From positions 1 through 54,688 of the forward strand of contig JAKLLB010000018.1 in assembly GCA_023150345.1 (NCBI GenBank): a stretch of DNA of 54,688 nucleotides, read 5' to 3'. This document shows, piece by piece, positions 39,129 through 47,471 of the stretch. The notes under the pieces were generated by a model, which had not been told where the DNA came from, ran no database searches, and saw only the letters and a list, made by a program, of their open reading frames with translations. Both the position numbers and the translations under genes were made by a program. Origin of the DNA: Aquabacterium sp. GTDB lineage: Bacteria > Pseudomonadota > Gammaproteobacteria > Burkholderiales > Burkholderiaceae_C. The stretch's first letter is position 1. Every line of letters starts with the position of its first letter.

Positions 39129-39234
39129 TTCACGGCGCAGCCGCCGCTGCCTAGCATCCGCAAGCAGCCACGGCGCGCACGCGCCGCACTGCACCGCGAC
39201 GTCGGTGCAGCCAGAGAACGACAGGAGACATGCG

Positions 39235-40458
39235 ATGACGACACTCACCTCGGCCCGGATGCTGACGCCGGCACACCGCGAGCCCGGCTTCATCCAGGCC
39301 GCGATCCTGCTGGTGACGGCCGGACTGACGGTGCTCGTCACCGCGGTGCTCGGCCCCAGCCTGCCAGCCATGCAGCGCCACTTTGCGCATGTGCCCGGCG
39401 CCGACTACCTGGTGCCGCTGACGATGACGACACCCATGCTGATGATGGCCGCGTTGTCGGTGGTGGCCGGCGGCCTGGCCGATCGTTTCGGACGCAAGCG
39501 CCTGCTGGTGGGAGCCACCGCGCTGTACGCCGTGTTCGGCACCGCACCGATGTGGCTGGACTCGCTCACCGCGATCATCGCCAGCCGCGTGGCGCTGGGC
39601 GTGACCGAGGCCGTGCTGATGACGGTGAGCACGACCATGATCGGCGATTACTACAGCGGCGCGCGGCGCGAGAAGTTCATGTCGCTGCAGACCACCGTGT
39701 CCGCAGCCTCGGCATTCCTGCTGAACAACCTTGGCGGGCTGATTGCCGAGCACGGTTGGCGCGCGCCGTACGGCGTCTATGCCATCAGCCTGGTGCTGGC
39801 GCCGGCCATGGTCGTCTTTCTGTGGGAGCCCAAGCCGCAGGCCGACGATGCGGCCTCGCTGGCCGCTGCGCAGCGCGACGATGCGCCGTGGCGCCCCGGC
39901 CTGCTGGCCTTCGTCTGCGTGCTGGCCGTACTGCTGGGCATCATGTTCCTGACGGTTCCGGTGCACTTCGGCTACCTGTTCGGCGCCATCGGGGTTCATT
40001 CACCGGCGCAGGTGGGCGCGGCCTATGGCCTGAACAGCCTGGGCGTGATCGCCGGCACGCTGGTCTTCGGCTGGGGGATCGCACCGCGCCTGCCCGTGGC
40101 CCGCCAACTCGCGCTGGGTTGCCTGATGGCTGGGATGGGCTTCTGGTTGATGCGCTCGGCCGATCACTACGGCGCGCTGGCCGTGGCCGGTGTGGTCAAT
40201 GGCTTCGGTGCCGGACTGCTGCTGCCCACCATGGTGACCTGGTGCATGCGCGTGCTGCCTTTCGCTCGCCGCGGCCTGGGCACCGGCGCGTTCCAGTCGT
40301 GCCTGTTCCTGGGCATGTTCGTCAACCCGGTGCTGGTGGTCAGCCTCGAGCGGCTGCACGGCGGCTCGCGTGCCGCAGGCATCGGCGCCATCGGCATGGC
40401 GCTCATGGCATTGGCGGTGGTGGCGCTGCTGGCCAGCGCCCGCACGCGCAAGGCCTGA
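39235..40458 (+). CDS. MFS transporter
   Basis: A 407-residue inner-membrane protein with about 12 hydrophobic segments. The loop between helices 2 and 3 has the family motif GGLADRFGRKRLLVG; the second half has VNGFGAGLLLPTMVTWCMRV and ends in a short basic tail (ASARTRKA). The cargo is unknown; position next to an aromatic-type regulon and a TonB receptor suggests uptake or export of a pathway acid. The ATG at 39235 has GGAG 7 nt upstream; an ATG 5 nt before is out of frame and stops at once. Confidence 0.85.
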   Translation: MTTLTSARMLTPAHREPGFIQAAILLVTAGLTVLVTAVLGPSLPAMQRHFAHVPGADYLVPLTMTTPMLMMAALSVVAGGLADRFGRKRLLVGATALYAVFGTAPMWLDSLTAIIASRVALGVTEAVLMTVSTTMIGDYYSGARREKFMSLQTTVSAASAFLLNNLGGLIAEHGWRAPYGVYAISLVLAPAMVVFLWEPKPQADDAASLAAAQRDDAPWRPGLLAFVCVLAVLLGIMFLTVPVHFGYLFGAIGVHSPAQVGAAYGLNSLGVIAGTLVFGWGIAPRLPVARQLALGCLMAGMGFWLMRSADHYGALAVAGVVNGFGAGLLLPTMVTWCMRVLPFARRGLGTGAFQSCLFLGMFVNPVLVVSLERLHGGSRAAGIGAIGMALMALAVVALLASARTRKA

Positions 40459-40500
40459 AGACTCCCAAGGCACGAGCTGGCGAACCCCACTGCGCGGGGA

Positions 40501-40537
40501 TTGCCGGCGCCGATGTGACGCATCGGCAATTTCGATT
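40501..40537. promoter_or_regulatory. LysR-type box pair upstream of the TonB receptor
   Basis: ATCGGCAATTTCGAT (40523-40537) is a perfect ATC-N9-GAT box, differing by one base from the box at 35613; ATTGCCGGCGCCGAT (40501-40515) starts 22 bp before it with one mismatch to the pattern. It lies 67 bp before the receptor start and 43 bp after the MFS gene, suggesting a separate promoter for the receptor. Confidence 0.6.
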
Positions 40538-40603
40538 TCCGGACGTCGGCACGGCCTCTTAATCTCACCGTGCCCATCACCAGAAGCACGATCCGGAGAC
40601 ACC

Positions 40604-43021
40604 ATGCGCAAGCGCCCCACCGCGTTCCAACCCAGACCCGTGGCGCAGGCCGCAGCCCTGCTGCCTGTCCTGGCCAGCCTGGCCTGCGGCACCGCCAACA
40701 CCCAGGCCCAGGCCCAGGCCGGCACCGAGCCGGCCACGCCGAAGGTCCAGGAGATTGTCATCACCTCGCAGAAGCGCACCGAGCGCATCAAGGACGCGCC
40801 GGTCGCCGCCAGCGTGGTCTCGGAGGACTTCCTGGCCAAGGGCAATGCCAACGAGATCGCCGACCTGAACAAGGTGGTGCCCTCGGTGCAGATCAAGGGC
40901 ACGTTCAACGGCCGCGTGCCGATGGCCATGCGCGGCATCTCCACCAACGCCAACGAGGCCGCCATCGGCCTGACCTCGGGCGTGGCGGTACTGGTCGATG
41001 GCATCCCGGTGCCCTCGGACGCGATGTCGGCCAACGAGCTGCAGGACATCGCCCGCGTCGAGGTGCTCAAAGGCCCGCAATCGACGCTGGGCGGGCGCAC
41101 CGCCTCGGCCGGCGTCATCAACTTCATCACCCGCGCGCCGAGCAAAGTGCTCACCGGCAGCATCGGCGCCACACTCACCAACGACCACGAATACCGCCTG
41201 AACGGCTATGTCTCGGGGCCGATCAACGACCTGCTGGGCTTCAGCGTGTCGGCCTATACCGGCCAGCGCGACTACCCGATCCACAACCGGTACAACGACG
41301 AGGACTCGTCATCGAAGACCACGGGCGGGCGCATCAAGCTCAAGCTCACGCCCAACCGCGACCTGGACATCACGCTGGCCGCCCGCTCGGCCAGCGCCGA
41401 TTCCAGCGGCGAGACCTTCGTCTACCAGTACCTCACACCCGGCGCGGCGCTGTTCCCCTACTTCCCGTGGGCGCCCGATGGCATCGCCCAGTCGGCCACC
41501 CACCCGGGCCTGAAAATCGGCTACGGCAACACCGAGTACAACTCGCCCGTGGCGATGTCGTCCAAGGTACGGAGCGACGATGCGTCGCTGGTGATCGAGA
41601 AGCGCCTGGGTGGCTACACCCTGTCCTCGATCACCGGTTACCAGAGGGAGACCAACGACATCGTCCAGGATGTGACGGCGCAGGCCGTCAAGTTCCTGAA
41701 CGAGCTGCGCACCGGCGTGATCCCCGATCCGCCGATCGGCCCGCCGCTGTGGGACAACAACCAGAGCATCCGCCTGAGGCCGAAGTCGCTGACGCAGGAG
41801 TTCAAGGTGGCCTCGCCCGCCGACAGCACGCTCAGCTACGTGGCGGGCCTGTTCTATTCCGACGTGAGGGTGACGCAGCTGCACCGCCGGTACATGTTCG
41901 TCAACGCGAAGAACGAGGACACCACCTCCGACACCAAGACCACCGCGCTGTACGGCCGCGCAACCTGGAACCTCACGCCGGCCATGAGCCTGCTGGCGGG
42001 CCTGCGCTGGAACCGCGACCAGGTGGCCTACTCCATCCAGTCCTACGACCTGGGCCTGCAGCCGACGTTCCGCTCGGCCGCCAGCGACACGTCCAACGTC
42101 ACCGTGGGCGACCTGACGCTGCGCTACAAGCTCGGCAAGGACAACATGGTCTACGGCACCTACGCCCGCGGCTACAAGCCACGCGCGTTCAACACCGCCA
42201 AGACCCTGAGCAGCAACGACGCGCTGGCGCCGGTGGACAAGGAAGACATCGATCACCTCGAGCTCGGCGCCAAGACCACGCTGCTGGGCGGCGCGCTGTC
42301 GATGAACGCGGCACTGTTCAACACCACCTACAGCGACTACCAGGTGCAGCTGTTCCCACCCAGCAGCGGCGTGCCCGACCTGCAACTGCTCAACGCCGCC
42401 AAGGCGCGCACCCGCGGCCTGGAACTCGACGCCCAGCTCGCAGCCAGCGATCGCACCCGCCTGACGCTGAGTGCGGCCTACATCGACGCGAAGTTCCTGC
42501 AGTTCGCCAACGCGCCCGCCTACCCCGGACAGACGCCAGGCGAGGGTGCCATCTACGTCGGAAACGACGCATCGGGCGCCCCGGTGTTCGCGCAGGACCT
42601 CTCGGGCAAGCCCATGCCGGACTCGCCCAAGTTCAAGTTCACCCTGGGTGTGGACCATGCGCTGCCGGCGGGCGTGCTGCTGCCGTGGGAAACCAGCCTC
42701 AATGCGAACTACGCCTACCGCACCTCGGCGTACATGCAGGGCAACCAGAATCCGCAGACCCGACAACCCGGCTTCGGCATCCTGAACCTGAGCGCGACGA
42801 CCACCTCGCCCAGCGGCCGCTACGCGATCACTGCCTTCGTCAACAACGCGCTGGACAAGTTCTACCTGGTCAATGCCGAGGACTTCTTCAGCGGCCTGTA
42901 CGCGGTGCCGGCGTCGCAGACCGGAACCGGTCATCCGGGCGGCGCCAACGCGGTGATCGGCCAGCCCGCGCGCGATGCCAAGCGCTATTTCGGCCTTCGG
43001 TTCAACGTCTACTTCGACTGA
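40604..43021 (+). CDS. TonB-dependent outer-membrane receptor
   Basis: An 805-residue receptor. The signal peptide is about residues 1-38 (AAALLPVLASLACGTANTQA), the TonB box is EIVITSQKR (about residues 50-58), the plug domain follows (DAPVAASVVSEDFLAKGNAN, then RGISTNANEAAIGLTSGVAV and VEVLKGPQSTLGGRTASAGV), and from about residue 180 the 22-strand barrel. FAIR-type strands end at YFGLRFNVYFD. TonB receptors import scarce or bulky ligands using the inner-membrane proton gradient; the ligand is not evident, and context suggests an organic substrate rather than a siderophore. GGAG lies upstream of the ATG. It is followed after 54 bp by the two-component genes. Confidence 0.88.
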   Translation: MRKRPTAFQPRPVAQAAALLPVLASLACGTANTQAQAQAGTEPATPKVQEIVITSQKRTERIKDAPVAASVVSEDFLAKGNANEIADLNKVVPSVQIKGTFNGRVPMAMRGISTNANEAAIGLTSGVAVLVDGIPVPSDAMSANELQDIARVEVLKGPQSTLGGRTASAGVINFITRAPSKVLTGSIGATLTNDHEYRLNGYVSGPINDLLGFSVSAYTGQRDYPIHNRYNDEDSSSKTTGGRIKLKLTPNRDLDITLAARSASADSSGETFVYQYLTPGAALFPYFPWAPDGIAQSATHPGLKIGYGNTEYNSPVAMSSKVRSDDASLVIEKRLGGYTLSSITGYQRETNDIVQDVTAQAVKFLNELRTGVIPDPPIGPPLWDNNQSIRLRPKSLTQEFKVASPADSTLSYVAGLFYSDVRVTQLHRRYMFVNAKNEDTTSDTKTTALYGRATWNLTPAMSLLAGLRWNRDQVAYSIQSYDLGLQPTFRSAASDTSNVTVGDLTLRYKLGKDNMVYGTYARGYKPRAFNTAKTLSSNDALAPVDKEDIDHLELGAKTTLLGGALSMNAALFNTTYSDYQVQLFPPSSGVPDLQLLNAAKARTRGLELDAQLAASDRTRLTLSAAYIDAKFLQFANAPAYPGQTPGEGAIYVGNDASGAPVFAQDLSGKPMPDSPKFKFTLGVDHALPAGVLLPWETSLNANYAYRTSAYMQGNQNPQTRQPGFGILNLSATTTSPSGRYAITAFVNNALDKFYLVNAEDFFSGLYAVPASQTGTGHPGGANAVIGQPARDAKRYFGLRFNVYFD

Positions 43022-43075
43022 CCCCCCACGCGGGCGCCTCGCCAGGCGTCTGCGGCGTGAGGACGTGGAGGCACC

Positions 43076-43771
43076 ATGTGCCGCCTGCTGTTGATCGATG
43101 ACGACGTCGAGCTGGTCAACCTGCTGCGCGAGTACCTCGTGCAGGAGGGTTTCGACGTCGACGTGGTTCACGATGGCCACGAAGGCGCCGAGGCAGCCTA
43201 CAGCGGCCGCTATGCGCTGGTGGTGCTGGACGCGATGCTGCCGCGCCTGGAGGGTGAGGAGGTGTTGCGCCGCATCCGCCGTCGGGGCAACCTGCCGGTG
43301 CTGATGCTCACCGCCCGCGGCGACGATGCCGACCGCATCACCGGCCTGGAAATGGGCGCCGACGACTACGTCGCCAAGCCGTGCACGCCCCGCGAGCTCG
43401 CTGCGCGGGTGCGCGCCATCCTGCGCCGCCTGCGCCCGCACGACGACACCTTGCGCCCGCAGGCGGTGCTGCGTGCCGGCGCCCTGGTGATGTGGCCCGA
43501 ACGCAAGCGCGCCCAATGGGCCGGGCGCGCCCTGGAGCTCACGCCCGCGGAATTCGGACTGCTCGAAGTGCTGGCCGGGGCGCTGGGCCACATCGTCGCG
43601 CGCGATGAACTCTCGCGCCGCGCACTCGGACGCGCCAGCGGCCCCTACGATCGCAGCATCGATGTCCACATCTGCGCGATCCGCCACAAGCTGGGGCCGA
43701 CCGCCGACGGCCAGCCGCGCATTCGTGCGGTGCGCGGCATGGGCTACCAGCTGCTGCGCGAGCCGGCCTGA
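43076..43771 (+). CDS. OmpR-family response regulator (CpxR-like)
   Basis: A 231-residue regulator with a receiver domain (residues 1-115: DDD acidic pocket at 8-10, phosphoacceptor D52 in VVLDAMLP, conserved Lys in DDYVAKPCTP) and a winged-helix output domain (LELTPAEFGLLEVLAGALGH, then YDRSIDVHICAIRHKLGP and VRGMGYQLL). Pairs with the kinase gene 13 bp downstream. GGAGG precedes the ATG by 5 nt. Confidence 0.9.
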   Translation: MCRLLLIDDDVELVNLLREYLVQEGFDVDVVHDGHEGAEAAYSGRYALVVLDAMLPRLEGEEVLRRIRRRGNLPVLMLTARGDDADRITGLEMGADDYVAKPCTPRELAARVRAILRRLRPHDDTLRPQAVLRAGALVMWPERKRAQWAGRALELTPAEFGLLEVLAGALGHIVARDELSRRALGRASGPYDRSIDVHICAIRHKLGPTADGQPRIRAVRGMGYQLLREPA

Positions 43772-43784
43772 GGGCGCGGCCGCC

Positions 43785-44837
43785 ATGCACTCGAACCGCG
43801 CGCCCGGTCGCCTGTTCTGGAAGGTCTTCGCGGCCTGCTGGTTCACGGCGATGCTCACCGGCCTGGGCATCCACCTGATTGCGCGCACGTTTCCGGGCTG
43901 GATCGAGCTGCCCCCGGTGCCGCCCAGCCCGCAGCAATCGGTTCTGCTGCCGATGGCCACGGGTGCCACCATCGCGCTGGTGCTCAGCGCGATGGTGGCA
44001 TGGTCGCTGTCGCGGCCGTTGCGACTGCTGCGCCTGGCCTTCGCCGATGCCGCAGCCGGGCAGCTGGAGCGCCGCGTTGCGCCGATGCTGGGCCGACAAC
44101 GCGACGAGTTCGCCGCCCTGGCCCGGGACTTCGACCGCATGGCCGAACAGCTGCAGGCATTGCTGGGTTCGCAGCAACGCCTGCTGCACGACGTGTCGCA
44201 CGAACTGCGCTCGCCGCTGGCTCGGCTGCAGGTGGCCGCCGCGCTGCTGCAGCGCTCGCCCGAGAGCCTGCCGCAGGCGCTGCTGCGAATCGAGCGAGAA
44301 GTACGTCGGCTCGACGACCTGGTGGCTCAGGTGCTGATGCTGGCACGGCTGGAGTCCAGCGCGCCGCTGGCCGACGTGCGCGAGGTCGACGTGATGGCGT
44401 TGCTGGCTTGCGTGGTCGACGACGCCCGCTTCGAGGCCCGCAGCCAACACCGCGACGTGCGGCTGACGACACCGTGCGAGTCGCTCGCGATGCGCGCCAA
44501 CGGCGAGCTGCTGCTGCGCGCGTTCGACAACGCCGTGCGCAACGCCGTTCGGCATACCGCACCCGGCACCGTGGTCGAGGTCATGGTGCAGCTGTGCACG
44601 CCGGCGCGGCTGCGAGTCGAGGTGGCCGACCGCGGACCCGGATTGCCGCCCGAGGCGATGGAGCGCGTGTTCGAGCCCTTCGAGCGCCTACCCACTGCGC
44701 GCGCGAACACTGGCGTCGGCCTGGGCCTGGCGATCACGCGGCGCGCCGTGCTCGCGCATGGCGGCTGCACGCGGGCGCAGGCCCGCGCCGGCGGCGGACT
44801 GTGCATCGTGTTCGAGCTGCCGGTCGAAGTGGGCTGA
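43785..44837 (+). CDS. Sensor histidine kinase (CpxA-like)
   Basis: A 350-residue membrane kinase. Two membrane helices (VFAACWFTAMLTGLGIHLIA at about 14-33 and LPMATGATIALVLSAMVAW at about 55-73) enclose only about 20 periplasmic residues, so it lacks a normal periplasmic sensor domain. HAMP follows (SLSRPLRLLRLAFADAAAGQ), then the dimerisation domain with phospho-His139 (LLHDVSHELRSPLARL) and the ATPase domain with N box DNAVRNAVRHT, DRGPGLPPEAMERVFEPF and GVGLGLAITRRAV. The short periplasmic part suggests sensing in the membrane or by a partner protein such as the receptor encoded upstream. Confidence 0.88.
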   Translation: MHSNRAPGRLFWKVFAACWFTAMLTGLGIHLIARTFPGWIELPPVPPSPQQSVLLPMATGATIALVLSAMVAWSLSRPLRLLRLAFADAAAGQLERRVAPMLGRQRDEFAALARDFDRMAEQLQALLGSQQRLLHDVSHELRSPLARLQVAAALLQRSPESLPQALLRIEREVRRLDDLVAQVLMLARLESSAPLADVREVDVMALLACVVDDARFEARSQHRDVRLTTPCESLAMRANGELLLRAFDNAVRNAVRHTAPGTVVEVMVQLCTPARLRVEVADRGPGLPPEAMERVFEPFERLPTARANTGVGLGLAITRRAVLAHGGCTRAQARAGGGLCIVFELPVEVG

Positions 44838-44843
44838 GCGCGA

Positions 44844-44888
44844 AACGTCGCCTGGCGCGCTTGCTCGCGCGGCGCAGGCTGCGACGTT
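44844..44888. terminator. Long inverted repeat, probable bidirectional terminator
   Basis: Arms AACGTCGC (44844-44851) and GCGACGTT (44881-44888) pair perfectly, and the inner sequence adds further pairing (CCTG/CAGG and GCGCGC/GCGCGC-type). It lies between the convergent kinase and MarR genes, whose stop begins at the repeat. No T-tract; inferred from position and symmetry. Confidence 0.5.
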
Positions 44889-45382
44889 CAGTCCAGCTCG
44901 AAGTCCACTTCCTGCAGATTGGTGGCGATCAGCTTGCGCAGCAGGCGCAGCAACTCGTCGCGTTCGGCGTCGCTGAACTCGACGAGAAGGCTTGCGCTGT
45001 GCCGGCCGATGCGGTCGCGCGCCTGGTGCCAGGCCTTCTCGCCGGCGGGCGTCAGCTTGACCGCGTTGAAGCGGCGATCGGCGCCCTGCGCACTGCGCTC
45101 GACCAGTCCGCGCGCCACCAGATCCTGGATCAGGCCGGTGACCTGTGACTTGCGCATCAGCAGCGCGCGCCCGAGGTCGTTCTGTGCCGTGCCTTCGTTG
45201 GCAGCGATCAGTCCCAGCAGCGTGATCTGCCCGGTGACATAGCCGAGGTCGCCGACGAACTCGCCGCTGCTTTGCATCACCACGTTGCGCGCCACGCGCA
45301 TCAGGTAGCCCAGGTTGTGCTGCAGTAGCCCCAACTTGAGCTGGCTCTTGGCGCTGCCTTTGCCGGGATCGGAGTCGTTCAT
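44888..45382 (-). CDS. MarR-family transcriptional regulator
   Basis: A 164-residue regulator with the MarR winged helix: LGYVTGQITLLGLIAANEG, QNDLGRALLMRKSQVTGLIQ (recognition helix) and DLVARGLVERSAQGADRRFN with the wing DRR. It is divergent from the transport/Hgd-like operon and a palindrome of the right size lies in front of that operon, so it is very likely its repressor. MarR proteins such as BadR of Rhodopseudomonas palustris control benzoyl-CoA reductase genes, and the arrangement here is comparable. ATG at 45382; a longer in-frame start at 45550 would cover the operator and is unlikely. Confidence 0.87.
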   Translation of the reverse strand: MNDSDPGKGSAKSQLKLGLLQHNLGYLMRVARNVVMQSSGEFVGDLGYVTGQITLLGLIAANEGTAQNDLGRALLMRKSQVTGLIQDLVARGLVERSAQGADRRFNAVKLTPAGEKAWHQARDRIGRHSASLLVEFSDAERDELLRLLRKLIATNLQEVDFELD

Positions 45383-45476
45383 TCGCTTCGCAGATGGTGG
45401 GTCACCGGATTGTCGGCCGACGGCGCCAGGGTAAGCACCAGTGCCTGATGCACGGTTCCGGTATTGCCGTCGGACA

Positions 45477-45506
45477 TCAATTGGTTCAAACTTTGAACTG
45501 TTGAGA
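45477..45506. promoter_or_regulatory. MarR-type operator upstream of the transport/Hgd-like operon
   Basis: GTTCAAACTTTGAAC (45484-45498) is a perfect 15-bp inverted repeat with a central C, extended by TCAA/TTGA half-sites 3 bp outside each arm (45477-45480 and 45501-45504). It ends 15 bp before the ATG of the ABC ATPase gene, so binding would block transcription or initiation. Length and symmetry are those of MarR sites; the adjacent divergent MarR gene is the natural ligand. Confidence 0.7.
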
Positions 45507-45513
45507 CATTGAA

Positions 45514-46314
45514 ATGAATTCGACCTTGACCGCGTCCTCTCCTTCCGCATGCCCAGCCCTGCGGCTCAAAGGCGTGTGCAAGCGCTTCGGCGACTTCGTC
45601 GCCCTCGACAACATCGACCTCGAGGTCGCCGAACGCGAAGTGCTGGCCCTCATCGGCCCCTCCGGATCTGGCAAGTCCACACTCGTGCGCTGCGTGCATC
45701 AGTTGCTGCCCATCGATGCCGGCGCGATGTACCTGGAAGGCGAGCTGCTGGGCTTCATGCGCGTTGACCGCCAACTGCGCCAACTGGGCGAAACCGCCCT
45801 TGCCCGGCAACGCCAGCGCATCGGCATGGTATTTCAACAATTCAATCTTTTCCCACACATGACGGTGTTGCGCAACATCACCGAGGGTCCGGTGCAGGTG
45901 CTGGGCGAAGACTTCGCGGCGGCCACCGCACGGGCCGAGGCGCTGCTCGACCGGGTGGGCCTGCTCGGCAAGAAGGACGCCTACCCGCGCCAGCTTTCGG
46001 GCGGCCAGCAGCAGCGCGTGGCGATCGCCCGCGCACTGGCGATGCGTCCGCGCGCCATGCTCTTCGACGAGCCCACCAGCGCACTCGACCCCGAGCTGGT
46101 GGGCGAGGTGCTCGCCGTGGTGAAGGACCTCGCGCAACAGGGCATGACGATGATCATCGTCACCCACGAGATCGGGTTTGCGCGCGAGGTTGCCGACCGT
46201 GTCGTGTTCATGGAGGACGGGCGCATCGTCGAGCAGGGTCCGGCCGCCCGGGTGTTTGCCGCGCCGGCCACCGAGCGCCTGCGGGTCTTCCTGGCTCGCG
46301 TGGGGGTCGCATGA
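45514..46314 (+). CDS. ABC transporter ATPase, polar amino-acid (GlnQ/HisP) type
   Basis: A 266-residue ATPase: Walker [10 protein letters not shown] (about residues 48-56), Q-loop [17 protein letters not shown], signature [19 protein letters not shown], Walker [19 protein letters not shown] and switch His in [17 protein letters not shown]. It energises import of a small polar or acidic compound together with the permease (52108) and binding protein (51135) encoded later in the same operon; the five-gene separation from its partners is unusual. First gene after the MarR operator; ATGA overlap with the next gene. Confidence 0.9.
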   Translation: MNSTLTASSPSACPALRLKGVCKRFGDFVALDNIDLEVAEREVLALIGPSGSGKSTLVRCVHQLLPIDAGAMYLEGELLGFMRVDRQLRQLGETALARQRQRIGMVFQQFNLFPHMTVLRNITEGPVQVLGEDFAAATARAEALLDRVGLLGKKDAYPRQLSGGQQQRVAIARALAMRPRAMLFDEPTSALDPELVGEVLAVVKDLAQQGMTMIIVTHEIGFAREVADRVVFMEDGRIVEQGPAARVFAAPATERLRVFLARVGVA

Positions 46315-47462
46315 CGCTCGACGCATCGACCGAATCGTCCAGCTACGCCCCACTGCTGCAGGCGTACACCGACCGCCTGGGCGCCGCGCGCGCCGCCGCG
46401 ATGCAGGGCCGAAAGGTCGTGGGCTACGTCGGCAACACGGTGCCCGTGGAATTGATCGCCGCGGCCGGCTGCATGCCTGTGCGCATTGCGCCCGCGCAGG
46501 GCGACCCGTCCGCCGCCGATGCACTGATCGAGAGTTTCGCCGACACCGACATGCGGCTGATCTTCTCGCAGTACTGCGCCGGCGCCTACGACATGCTGGA
46601 CCTGCTGGTGATTCCGCGTTCCACCGAGTCGCAGCACAAGCTCTACCTGGCCTTGCGCGAGGCCTGGCGCATCGGCCGGGTCACCCGTGGCCCGGCACTG
46701 CGGCTCTACGACATCCTGCACACGCAGCGTGAGACCAGCCGCGTGTACGGCCTGGCGCGCACCGCCGAACTGTGGCAGCAGCTGTGCGCGATCGGCGGCA
46801 CGCGAGCCGATGACCAGGCGGCCCTGCGCGATGCCATCGCCCTGACGAACCACACGCGCACGCTGCTGCACACCCTGCAGCAGCGCCGCCATGCCGGCAT
46901 GGTGTGCGGCAGCCGGGCGCTGGTGGCCACGGGTGCCACGCGCTTCCTGCCGCCACAGCAAGCCCAGGCGGCGCTGCAGGCGTGGTTGGCGGCCGCGGAA
47001 GCTGCGCCGGCCCAGGGACCGCGCCTGTTGGCCCTGGGCTGTCCGCTCGATCACGCCAGCCTGCATCGACTCGTGGAACAGGCCGGCGCCGGCATCGTGG
47101 CAGAGGACGACGAGTGGGGGGCCCGCGCAGCGGGAACACCGATCGCCACCGACCGGGAGCCGCTGCAGGCCATCTTCGAGCACTACTGGCGCGACGTGCC
47201 CTGCGTGCGCCTGCACCCGGACATCGTGGGCCGTGCCTGGTTCGAACACGCGCTGGGCGACCCGACGCTGGACGGCGTGCTGTTCTACCTGCCGCCGCCC
47301 GACGACATCCACGGCTGGGCATTCCCCGCCCAGCGCGATCAGGTGGAGGCCGCGGGCCTGCCCTGGATCCTGGTGCGCGAGGACGCGCGCCAGCCCATCG
47401 CGCTGGCCGCACAGCTCCAGGCCTTCATCGCCACCCTGCCCGCACGGCGCGCCGCCACCTGA
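46311..47462 (+). CDS. HgdB/BcrC-superfamily protein lacking most cluster cysteines
   Basis: A 383-residue protein of the 2-hydroxyacyl-CoA dehydratase/benzoyl-CoA reductase family, recognised by [58 protein letters not shown] and the closing [13 protein letters not shown]. Of the family's conserved ligands only C89 (QYC) is evident. The position that is Cys in the usual TCD motif is T105 ([10 protein letters not shown]), the later Cys of the D-x-x-C-x-G-x-R segment is W269 (EDDEWGAR), and the last one is absent from [14 protein letters not shown] normal [4Fe-4S] cluster is therefore doubtful. Function is unknown; overlap with the ATPase and proximity to the next Hgd-like gene imply one complex. 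Confidence 0.7.
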   Translation: MTLDASTESSSYAPLLQAYTDRLGAARAAAMQGRKVVGYVGNTVPVELIAAAGCMPVRIAPAQGDPSAADALIESFADTDMRLIFSQYCAGAYDMLDLLVIPRSTESQHKLYLALREAWRIGRVTRGPALRLYDILHTQRETSRVYGLARTAELWQQLCAIGGTRADDQAALRDAIALTNHTRTLLHTLQQRRHAGMVCGSRALVATGATRFLPPQQAQAALQAWLAAAEAAPAQGPRLLALGCPLDHASLHRLVEQAGAGIVAEDDEWGARAAGTPIATDREPLQAIFEHYWRDVPCVRLHPDIVGRAWFEHALGDPTLDGVLFYLPPPDDIHGWAFPAQRDQVEAAGLPWILVREDARQPIALAAQLQAFIATLPARRAAT

Positions 47463-47471
47463 ACCCGCCCC

